NCBI RefSeq assembly: GCF_032050975.1 | Contig: NZ_CP116967.1 | Coordinates: 2,105,001-2,169,000, forward strand | Length of the DNA: 64,000 nucleotides | Source of the DNA: Candidatus Nitrospira allomarina | GTDB lineage: Bacteria > Nitrospirota > Nitrospiria > Nitrospirales > UBA8639 | Direction of reading: 5' to 3' | Part shown: positions 55,299-63,165 of the stretch, one piece after another | How positions within the stretch are numbered: position 1 is the stretch's first letter | How the letters are laid out: every line of letters begins with the position of its first letter | The notes under the pieces: model-generated | Database searches by the model: none | What the model saw: only the letters and a program-made list of their open reading frames with translations | Told to the model about the DNA's origin: nothing | Position numbers and translations under genes: made by a program

Positions 55299-56162
55299 TT
55301 ACCGGACAATCAATACCGGGCACGAGGTCTGGTGTAATACGGAATGCGATACGCTCCCCATCAAAAACCGGGCGAACCCTCCCCGGCCATGCATACCCAT
55401 CATGATCAGGTCGGATTGGGAGGCGTGGCGTTGTTCGAGGATGGCATAGGCGGGATCGCCAATCCCGACATGCGCTTGACAGGCGAAGTTCATCCGGGTG
55501 AGCCGGTCAGTGATGGCTTTCATGCGTTCCTGGGCCTCTTCTATGGCTTGAGCTTCCAGTCGGTCCGATTGTCCTACTGTGGTTGGCCATGACAATTGTG
55601 GTTGTGGCCAGACGGCAAAAACCTCGACCTCAACCGGTTGTCGAAAAGGTTGGAGAGCCAAAAACTGTAACGCCGCCTCTGCGTCTTCCTGACCCTCAAT
55701 GGGGAGAAGAATTTTTTTTAACTGACTTATGGGGGTTTTGACGATCATGGTTGAACACGGCGCATGCATCAGAACCCGATGCGACACACTTCCGAGAACC
55801 AGTTCTTTGACTGGGCCAAGACCCCTGGCTCCCAACACGATCAGGTTGGATTGTGCGGATCGTGCCGTTTCCACAATCACGTCGACCGGATGTCCGATTT
55901 GATGGATCCGCTGCACATGGGAGAAATCGGCAGGCAGGTGTTTCTGCGCCGCATCGAGAATTTCCTCCCCTTCATTTCGCAATTGTTCTTTGATTTCTTC
56001 CTGTGCCTCGGTTCTGAGATCCGGCGTAACCATGGGGTAGTTGAAATCGGGAAGGTGGAGGGCATGAACCAGCGTCAATTCTTCCGGCGGCGCAAAATGT
56101 GCAAGAGTATGAACAGAAGAGGTTGAACAGGATGAACCATCAACTGGAACCACAATTCTCAT
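55299..56162 (-). CDS. Tandem universal stress protein
   Basis: The 287-residue protein has two Usp domains: MRIVVPVDGSSCSTSSVHTL ... GARGLGPVKELVLGSVSHRVL and ILLPIEGQEDAEAAL ... GMHGRGGFARFLMGSVSHSVL. GGGAGA lies just before the ATG. It is more like the Usp at 37806 in layout than the one at 52996. It is in line with the stress genes hsp20 and the second Usp. Confidence 0.93.
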   Translation of the reverse strand: MRIVVPVDGSSCSTSSVHTLAHFAPPEELTLVHALHLPDFNYPMVTPDLRTEAQEEIKEQLRNEGEEILDAAQKHLPADFSHVQRIHQIGHPVDVIVETARSAQSNLIVLGARGLGPVKELVLGSVSHRVLMHAPCSTMIVKTPISQLKKILLPIEGQEDAEAALQFLALQPFRQPVEVEVFAVWPQPQLSWPTTVGQSDRLEAQAIEEAQERMKAITDRLTRMNFACQAHVGIGDPAYAILEQRHASQSDLIMMGMHGRGGFARFLMGSVSHSVLHQTSCPVLIVR

Positions 56163-56605
56163 GGAATCTCCCTTTTCGAGGTTGTTCTCCGAGCCCTATC
56201 TTAGTAAAGAGTCAGCAAGAGGAATGCCACCTTGATACCACGTAATCTTCAAAAAAAGTGTGCTTTTCTCTGATTTTCTAGTAATTAGTCTAATATCATG
56301 AGAAGGGGTCGCGGTGATGAACAACCAAAGGATGGGCTCTCCCTAGTACTGACAAAACATTTTTAAGGTAAGTAGACGACTTAGCATAGCTTGAGTTGGA
56401 CCAGATGGCGCAAATTGCTACAGTGGATGTACCTGTGATTGGTGAAAAAAGCTACAGATGTGGAACATGTTTTTTGGGTGCCTCTCGTCGATTTTCCGGA
56501 GTGGATGGGGCGCCACCGAAAGGAAATATTATCTTACCCAGGGTGGGCTGAGCCTGTAATTTCTGATAAATCGTGGTCTCAGGTTACTGAGTTAACACAA
56601 GGAAT
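56163..56605. other. Divergent spacer between a Usp gene and the sigma-54 regulator
   Basis: It is A+T-rich. No ORF or clear promoter is visible. A GG...GC pair (TGGCGCAAATTGCTA at about 56406) looks like a sigma-54 site, but the spacing is 2 bases short. Confidence 0.35.
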
Positions 56606-56611
56606 ATGGCA

Positions 56612-57979
56612 ATGATCAACGATTTTCCAGCTGTCCTAGTTGTCGATGATGAACCTGAAATGCGGCAATTACTGCGGGATATTCTCGAGGAAGAGCACTA
56701 TCGAGTTATGGTGGCTTCGGATGGTCACGATGCGCTTAACCGGATGGAAACGGAGAAATTTCCGGTGGTCGTCACGGATTTACGGATGAAAGGCATGGAC
56801 GGGCTGGGATTGTTGGATCATGTCCTTCGAAAGCATCCGGAGTCCAATCTCATCATGATGACGGCTTTTGGCACCGTCGAGTCGGCTGTTGATGCCATGA
56901 AGCAGGGCGCGTTCGACTATCTCACCAAACCTATCAAGAGCAATGAATTATCGGTGACGGTGGCGAAAGCCATGCGAGAGGCCCTCCTTCGCCAGGAGGT
57001 CAAGCAATTACGGCAACAGGTCAGCCGGGAGTTTTCCTTTGATCAGATTCTCGGGAAAAGTAAACCAATGAAAGAAATTTTTGACCTGATCCGTCGAGTG
57101 GCCGATTCCCAGACTAATATTTTAATCACGGGAGAAAGCGGGACGGGAAAAGAACTCGTGGCCAAAGCCATTCATTTTAATAGTCAACGTAAGGCCGCTC
57201 CTTTTGTTCCGGTAAACTGTGCGGCGATTCCCGAGCTGTTGTTGGAAAGCGAACTGTTTGGCCATGTGCGGGGCGCCTTTACGGATGCGAAGTCGGATAA
57301 ACCCGGTTTGTTTGAAGAGGCTCACGATGGCACGTTGTTTTTGGATGAAATCAGTGAAATGCCCATGATGCTTCAAGCCAAGTTGCTTCGTGCCGTGCAA
57401 GAGCGGGAAATCCGGCGGGTAGGGGCGACCCGCTCCCTGTCCATTAATGTCCGGTTGGTGGTCGCAACGAACGTGCAATTGGCTGAGGAGGTCAAGGCCA
57501 AGCGTTTTCGGGAGGATTTGTATTATCGTTTGAATGTGATTGAACTGCACTTACCTCCTCTTCGGGATCGCAAAGAGGATCTGCCTATCCTGGTTCAAGG
57601 ATTATTGCAAAAAAGTGTCACCGCGCAGCAAAAACACATTGAAAGTGTCGAAGAACCGGCCATGGCCCGGCTGATGGATTATCAGTGGCCGGGTAATGTC
57701 AGAGAGTTAGAAAATATCCTCGAGCGTGCGGCGACCCTGACGCAAGGGAAAAGGATTTGTTTGGATGATCTCCCCTCCAACATTCGGAACATCCAAGGAG
57801 ATGGCCAACTTATCGGCGATGCCGCGGAGCGGTTACTTCCCCTTGAGCAGTTGGAAAAGGCTTACATCCGGCGGGTGCTGGAAAAAATGGGTGGGAATAA
57901 ATATCAAACGGCGCACGTACTCGGCATTGATCGAAAGACGTTATATCGCAAGCTGGCTGAAATGGAGGAAGTGGTATGA
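56612..57979 (+). CDS. Sigma-54-dependent response regulator (NtrC/AtoC type)
   Basis: Residues 1-125 are a receiver (VVDDEPEM, acceptor Asp in VVTDLRMKG, Lys in YLTKPI). An AAA+ domain follows: Walker A GESGTGKE, the sigma-54 contact loop reading GAFTDA (where GAFTGA is usual), Walker B GTLFLDEI and sensor R in WPGNVRELEN. A Fis-type HTH is at the end (KYQTAHVLGIDRKTLYRKL). ATG 56612 is preferred to 56606 because AAGGA is then 8 bases away. The PAS kinase gene follows at 58156, so they probably form a pair. Confidence 0.9.
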   Translation: MINDFPAVLVVDDEPEMRQLLRDILEEEHYRVMVASDGHDALNRMETEKFPVVVTDLRMKGMDGLGLLDHVLRKHPESNLIMMTAFGTVESAVDAMKQGAFDYLTKPIKSNELSVTVAKAMREALLRQEVKQLRQQVSREFSFDQILGKSKPMKEIFDLIRRVADSQTNILITGESGTGKELVAKAIHFNSQRKAAPFVPVNCAAIPELLLESELFGHVRGAFTDAKSDKPGLFEEAHDGTLFLDEISEMPMMLQAKLLRAVQEREIRRVGATRSLSINVRLVVATNVQLAEEVKAKRFREDLYYRLNVIELHLPPLRDRKEDLPILVQGLLQKSVTAQQKHIESVEEPAMARLMDYQWPGNVRELENILERAATLTQGKRICLDDLPSNIRNIQGDGQLIGDAAERLLPLEQLEKAYIRRVLEKMGGNKYQTAHVLGIDRKTLYRKLAEMEEVV

Positions 57980-58155
57980 ATGCACCAAGATTCAGAATGA
58001 TCGAGCTGAATCATCGAGCGCTCCCCCTTTCCGCTCCCGAAGGTCTTCCTTTTTCCCCGGGTTCAGCCCTGCGAGAGATGTTTCATTCGTCCCTGTCTCA
58101 TTCATTCGTTGAATTTTAGTCTCCTGGTTATCAGAATCACCCTCCCGGGCAATCG

Positions 58156-60111
58156 ATGAGTCACGATCCACGATCCCCAGACCTTCATCAGGAAGTTCAT
58201 GCACTCCGGCAGGAATTGGCAGAGCTGCGAGCCGTCCAGGCGATGCATCAGGAAGCCAGGAACGGGTTGGAGGCGATTGAGCAGCAACTGGCAGGCATTA
58301 TCCATTCGGCGATGGATGCCATTATCATCATTGATGATGATCAACGGATTGTCATCTTTAATGCGGCTGCTGAGGAAATTTTTCAGTGTTCGGCCCAAGA
58401 GGCACTGGGAAATACCCTCGACCAATTCATTCCGCTCCCATTGCGATCTGCCCATCGTGAACACATCCGCCGATTTGCCGAGACTGGAGAAACCTCCAGA
58501 CGAATGGGCGCCGGAATGGAAATCTCCGGACTGCGGGGAAATGGCGAGATCTTTCCTTTGGAAGCCTCGATTTCTCAAATCGAACGATCGGGGAAGCGAT
58601 GGTTGACGGTGATTCTTCGGGATATTTCCCAGCGAAAGCACAATGAAGAGCGGTTATCATACCTGGGGAGAATTCTTGAGGATTCTGTCAATGAAATCTA
58701 TGTGTTTGATGCCACCACTCTGCGATTTACTCAAGTCAACAAAGGCGCGAGGGAAAATATCGGCTACACCATGGAAGAATTGTGCGTCATGACACCGCTG
58801 GATTTGAAGCCGGATCTTCCGAACGGTCAGTTTCTTGAGCTGTTGGCCCTTCTTCGGACGGGCCAACGGGAACAAGTGGATTTTCGGACAATTCATCGGA
58901 GAAAAGATCGAACGACGTATCCGGTTGAAGTTCATCTTCAATATATACGGGAGCAGGGTCGTCGGGTCTTCCTGGCGATTATCATGGATTTGACGGAACG
59001 AGTGGCGACCGAGCAGGAGTTACAGGAGGCGCAACGGACCTTATCGACCCTTCTCAAGAATCTGCCGGGCATGGTCTATCGATGTGAAAATACACGAGAT
59101 TGGACCATGGAATTCATCAGCCCGAGCTGTCAGGATCTGACGGGATATCCACCTGATAAATTTGTCCAATCGCGAGAGGTGTCGTATGGTCGGGATGTGA
59201 TGCTTCCAGAAGATCGCGAGCGGGTCTGGCAGGACGTGCAGGAGGCTCTCAAGGACCGTAAACCGTTTCAGTCCAGCTATCGGATTCGAACAGTGGATGG
59301 ATCCGTCAAATGGGTGTGGGAACAGGGATGTGGGATCTTTTCCGAAGCAGGCGAGGTTGTCGGGATTGAAGGATACGTGGTGGATATTACCCAACAACGT
59401 GCGTTGGAGGATCAACTGCGAAAAACTGAACGATTGGCCGAGTTGGGCACGTTGGCATCGGGCATGGCCCATGAGATTGGCACACCGATGAATGTGATAT
59501 TAGGGAGGGCGGAATTGTTAATGCGTAAAGCGCAGGACGAGCGTACCAGGCGGGGATTGGAAACAATCGTGACCCAGGTGGAACGCATTACAAAAATTAT
59601 GAATCAGTTATTAAGCTTTGCCCGGAAACGTCCGGCTGTTCGGCAGGCTGTCAACTTAGAGATCGTGATGATCGATGTGCTGGATGTGCTGCAGGAGAGG
59701 TTGGGTAAACAGCATATTCAGGTCATGAAAACAGTAAATCCTCACTTGCCAAAGGTATTGGCGGATCCGGATCATATGAATCAGGTATTGTTAAATCTTA
59801 TTTTGAATGCCTGCCAGGCGATGGGTGATGGAGGCACTCTGAGCTTGGCTCTTCACCCGACCGATGATACGGTGGAACTCACTGTGCAGGATACCGGGAG
59901 TGGGATTCCTCAGGAGCAACTCGCAAAGATTTTTGATCCGTTTTTTTCCACCAAGGCCGTGGGGGAGGGGACCGGCTTAGGGCTTACCGTGGTTCATGGC
60001 ATTCTCCAGGAACATCAAGGTGCCATCCGTGTAACGAGTGTCCCAGGCCAAGGGGCAACCTTTATTGTTTCCCTGCCCATTTATTCCGAAGAAATACGGC
60101 GTGAGGCGTAG
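58156..60111 (+). CDS. Soluble PAS-domain sensor histidine kinase
   Basis: The 651-residue kinase has a coiled-coil start, then three PAS domains: about 45-165 (DAIIIIDDDQRIVIFNAAAEEIF), 170-290 (NEIYVFDATTLRFTQVNKGARENIGY) and 295-415 (GMVYRCENTRDWTMEFISPSCQDLTGY). The core has His in ASGMAHEIGTPMNVILG, NLILNACQAMG, DTGSGIPQE, FDPFFSTK and GTGLGLTVV. It has no membrane helix, so a cytoplasmic signal (redox, heme or a small molecule) is likely. It stands just after the sigma-54 regulator, with about 170 bases between. Confidence 0.92.
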   Translation: MSHDPRSPDLHQEVHALRQELAELRAVQAMHQEARNGLEAIEQQLAGIIHSAMDAIIIIDDDQRIVIFNAAAEEIFQCSAQEALGNTLDQFIPLPLRSAHREHIRRFAETGETSRRMGAGMEISGLRGNGEIFPLEASISQIERSGKRWLTVILRDISQRKHNEERLSYLGRILEDSVNEIYVFDATTLRFTQVNKGARENIGYTMEELCVMTPLDLKPDLPNGQFLELLALLRTGQREQVDFRTIHRRKDRTTYPVEVHLQYIREQGRRVFLAIIMDLTERVATEQELQEAQRTLSTLLKNLPGMVYRCENTRDWTMEFISPSCQDLTGYPPDKFVQSREVSYGRDVMLPEDRERVWQDVQEALKDRKPFQSSYRIRTVDGSVKWVWEQGCGIFSEAGEVVGIEGYVVDITQQRALEDQLRKTERLAELGTLASGMAHEIGTPMNVILGRAELLMRKAQDERTRRGLETIVTQVERITKIMNQLLSFARKRPAVRQAVNLEIVMIDVLDVLQERLGKQHIQVMKTVNPHLPKVLADPDHMNQVLLNLILNACQAMGDGGTLSLALHPTDDTVELTVQDTGSGIPQEQLAKIFDPFFSTKAVGEGTGLGLTVVHGILQEHQGAIRVTSVPGQGATFIVSLPIYSEEIRREA

Positions 60112-60210
60112 GCAGAAGAGGAGTTGAAGATTGAATTTGCTGAATGCTTCTTTGTTTCTTTTCTTCTGATCCCTGACTCCACTCCTCGAGATTCTCCTTC
60201 AGGATTTCCA

Positions 60211-61080
60211 TCACCGTCGTTCGTGTCCTTCCGGTTCGATGTGGACGACCACGTCCTCCAGCGATTCAAAATGATCAATGAGATGCTCTTCAATCCTGGT
60301 GGCGAGCGTATGGGCTTTTTCGACTGATAAGGTAGGATCAACGTGAACCGAGAGATCCATGAAAACATGATGGTTCAGTCCGCGAGTTCTGATATCGTGG
60401 CAATGGAGGACGCCGGCTATCGACATGACAGCCGTGTGAACTTCCCCAGGGTTCAATCGAACTGCGTCTGTTAGGGAAGACAGAACGTCTTTGAGCACGA
60501 TGGATGCTGTCCAGGCGATCACGCCGGCAATCAGCACCGCCACCAACGGATCAACGAAGGCATATCCGGCTTTCACAGCCAAGAGCCCTGCCAGGACAGA
60601 ACATGATGTCAGGACATCACTCGCCGTGTGATAGGAGTCTGCTGTGAGAATGTCGCTTTTGAGTTCGGTGCCTTTCCGCCGTTCCCATCGGGTCACGAAA
60701 ATATTGACTCCCATGGTTCCGATCATGATGAAAAAACTGATCCCTGTTACCTGAGGGTGCAGGTCCAAAGTCCATGACTGATAGGCTTTCCACAGGAGAT
60801 AGAGACAGGTTATGACCAGAAAACCCCCGATGCTTCCAGCCGCCAGGGTTTCAAATTTTTTATGACCATAGGGATGATTGGCATCGGGAGGAGCCGTGGC
60901 CAGCCAGAGTCCAATCAAACCGATCACATTTGAGAGACCATCAAAGGTGGAATGGAGGCCGTCGGCCTGCAGACCTAATGAATACGTCATCACGCCATAG
61001 CCCCACTTTGCGGCGGCAACAATTAGATTCAAAATGAGGATCCACCATAGGATCCGGCGAATTTCTCCAAGTCGGCTCAT
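60211..61080 (-). CDS. Cation diffusion facilitator (CDF) transporter
   Basis: The 289-residue protein has six helices and the two metal-site motifs: HSTFDG (His-x3-Asp in TM2) and HTASD (His-x3-Asp in TM5), with GHKKFE after TM3 and a cytoplasmic C-terminal domain. The His-Asp pairing fits Zn/Cd/Fe/Co export. The VIT-like gene lies 64 bases upstream on the same strand, forming a metal-handling pair. Confidence 0.92.
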   Translation of the reverse strand: MSRLGEIRRILWWILILNLIVAAAKWGYGVMTYSLGLQADGLHSTFDGLSNVIGLIGLWLATAPPDANHPYGHKKFETLAAGSIGGFLVITCLYLLWKAYQSWTLDLHPQVTGISFFIMIGTMGVNIFVTRWERRKGTELKSDILTADSYHTASDVLTSCSVLAGLLAVKAGYAFVDPLVAVLIAGVIAWTASIVLKDVLSSLTDAVRLNPGEVHTAVMSIAGVLHCHDIRTRGLNHHVFMDLSVHVDPTLSVEKAHTLATRIEEHLIDHFESLEDVVVHIEPEGHERR

Positions 61081-61144
61081 GGTTGGTGTAACAAAATCAA
61101 GAGGAAGGAGGCCTGAGTTTTCATTCGTGTGCGCGTGCTTTCAT

Positions 61145-61840
61145 TTAACCCGCTGGGCCGAAGAGTGTTCCGACTCCCGCGGTCAGCCCCATGGCCAGTG
61201 CACCCCAAAATGTGACGCGCATGGCGCCCGTCATCACCGACGCACCGCCCGCGTGAGCGGCTAATCCTCCTAACCCACCGAGAAACACCAGGGAGGTTCC
61301 AGTAACTATGGGAATCAAACTGGTTTCCGGGACGATGGTCGCGGTTACAAGAGGTAGGGCGGCTCCGATGGCAAAGCTTCCGGCAGATGCTAGGGCCGCC
61401 TGAATCGGACGCGCACTGAGGTTTTCGGAAATGCCCAATTCGTCACGTGCATGCGCTCCGATGGCATCATGGGCCATGAGTTGTGTGGCCACCTGCTTTG
61501 CAAGTGCTGGATCGAGACCGCGCCCAACATAGAGAGCGGCAAGTTCCTTGTGCTCACCTGAAGGGTCGGAGAGGAGTTCCGTATGCTCAAGAGCAAGGTC
61601 GGCCTCCTCGGTATCTGCCTGTGATTGAACGGATACATACTCACCGGCAGCCATCGACATGGCTCCCGCGACCAGCCCGGCTACTCCTGCGATCAAAACA
61701 TCGCCGTGAGTGGCATTTGCCGACGAAACTCCGAGTAGCAGGCTGGCTGTCGACACGATCCCGTCGTTGGCGCCCAAGACGGCTGCCCGAAGCCACCCAA
61801 TGCGTTCGGTTCGATGACGTTCTTTATGTCGTATTCGCAT
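61145..61840 (-). CDS. VIT/CCC1-family iron/manganese transporter
   Basis: The 231-residue protein starts with WLRAAVLGANDGIVSTASLLLGVSSA, the typical first helix of VIT proteins. Then LVAGAMSMAAGEYVSVQSQADTE, a helical cytoplasmic loop and two further helices near the end follow. It is predicted to move Fe2+ or Mn2+ out of the cytoplasm. It is of ordinary length. It pairs with the CDF gene downstream. Confidence 0.92.
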   Translation of the reverse strand: MRIRHKERHRTERIGWLRAAVLGANDGIVSTASLLLGVSSANATHGDVLIAGVAGLVAGAMSMAAGEYVSVQSQADTEEADLALEHTELLSDPSGEHKELAALYVGRGLDPALAKQVATQLMAHDAIGAHARDELGISENLSARPIQAALASAGSFAIGAALPLVTATIVPETSLIPIVTGTSLVFLGGLGGLAAHAGGASVMTGAMRVTFWGALAMGLTAGVGTLFGPAG

Positions 61841-62093
61841 GGGTCCTGTGTCCCTTATCCGCAGGCGCTCACGGCCGAAAGGTTTCTTTTCAAAAGCTAT
61901 TCATCGCGGCCAATGGAAAGATGAAAATCTATCTCTGCTCATTTACTCTTGAGCTTCAGATCTTACTGGATCATACAAAATATAGGGTTCTACGCTCCAC
62001 AGCGCTCATCATCCTGAACAGATGAATCCTGATGGGGTCCATAAAGGTTTGAGGATGACAAGAAAATTAGGTGGGAGATACCCTCAACAGCAT

Positions 62094-62256
62094 TGTCATG
62101 CTGAACAGCGAGAAGCACCTGGCTGAGCCCCTTCGACTTCGCCCAGGGCAGGCATGGCCGGGTTGGGCTGGCCTCAGATCTCTCGTTCTCTCAGGATGAT
62201 AGGCAGAGGCACGGAGCCTTCCAGAGCTTGTCCTGAGAGTGACGTCGAAGGGCTCG
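62094..62256. repeat. Cluster of dispersed palindromic repeats
   Basis: A TCATTCTGAG-family palindrome (TTGTCATGCTGAAC ... CTCAGGATGATAG, 62094-62202) has a second element inside (GAGCCCCTTCGACTTCGCCC at 62125). A third palindrome (GAGCTTGTCCTGAGAGTGACGTCGAAGGGCTC) follows at 62224-62256. The same word pair is at 44491-44519. The rest of 61841-62281 shows nothing else. Confidence 0.65.
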
Positions 62257-62281
62257 AGTCATAATTTCCGTATAATTCATC

Positions 62282-63152
62282 TTACTTCACCAAACGTTTA
62301 CGGATTGACTGCAATTCTTTCTGGCGCGCCTTGGTTATGGTCGGGTAATTCATATTGAGACTCTTCAATGTTTCGACGATCACATTCGAAATGATGAGCC
62401 TGGCGTTCTTTTTGTCATCGGCAGGAACGATATACCAGGGAGCGGCCTCTGTGCTTGTGGCACTCAAACAGGCCGCATAGGCCTGCATATACTCTTTCCA
62501 ATACTTTCGTTCCTTTATATCGGCCAGGCTGAATTTCCAGTTCTTTTCGGGTTCATCAATCCGTTGAAGGAACCGCTTTCGCTGCTCTTCCTCTGAAAGA
62601 TGAAGAAAGAATTTAATGATTCGCGTGCCATTGCGGTAGAGATGGCTCTCAAGGTCAATGATGGAGCGATACCGGTCTTGCCAAAGATTTTTTTCGTCAA
62701 GCAATTCGTCCGGCAGTCCCTGGCTCAACAGAATCTCCGGATGCACTCGCACGATGAGAACCTCCTCGTAATAGGAACGATTGAAAATACCGATGCGTCC
62801 GCGTTCAGGCAGAGACTGGGTGGTGCGCCATAGAAAATCATGGTCCAATTCCTCAGCGCTGGGATGTTTGAAGCTGAACACCTGGCACCCTTGTGGATTC
62901 ACTCCTGACATGACATGCCGGATGGCGCCGTCCTTGCCTGCGGCGTCCATGGCCTGAAATATAAGCAACAACGCATAACGGTTCGACGCATAGAGGAGTC
63001 GTTGCAGGTCGCTGAGCTCTTCAATATGTTTGTTGAGAACCTGCTTGTACTGTTTTTTTCGAGTTATAGATAGCCTTGACTCTGGTTGGCCTGTTGCTGA
63101 GATCAACCGTTGTGCCTTCAGCTATGCGAAACCCTTTGGTTTGAATGTTCAT
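62282..63152 (-). CDS. ppk2: PPK2-family polyphosphate kinase, interrupted by a +1 frameshift in an A7 tract
   Basis: The N-terminus ([22 protein letters not shown]) has its own AAGGAAG before ATG 63152 and reads in one frame to a run of seven A (63053-63059). The rest of the protein is in another frame: [38 protein letters not shown], then SYYEEVL and the C-terminal helical region to 62282. Removing one A gives an unbroken protein of about 290 residues with the Walker A GKDG and the lid motifs. The kinase makes nucleoside di- or triphosphate from polyphosphate. A sequencing error, slippage or a real mutation could each explain the frame change. The gene starts 13 bases past atpG. Confidence 0.85.
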
Positions 63153-63165
63153 GATTGTTCTTCCT

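Noticed and set aside
55099-55323. 74-codon minus-strand ORF between hsp20 and the Usp gene
   Set aside because: It lacks a ribosome site and overlaps the 3' end of the Usp gene; no domain seen.
56404-56420. Possible sigma-54 promoter (TGGCGCAAATTGCTA)
   Set aside because: The GG and GC elements are 8 bases apart, not 10, and the next gene is more than 180 bases away.
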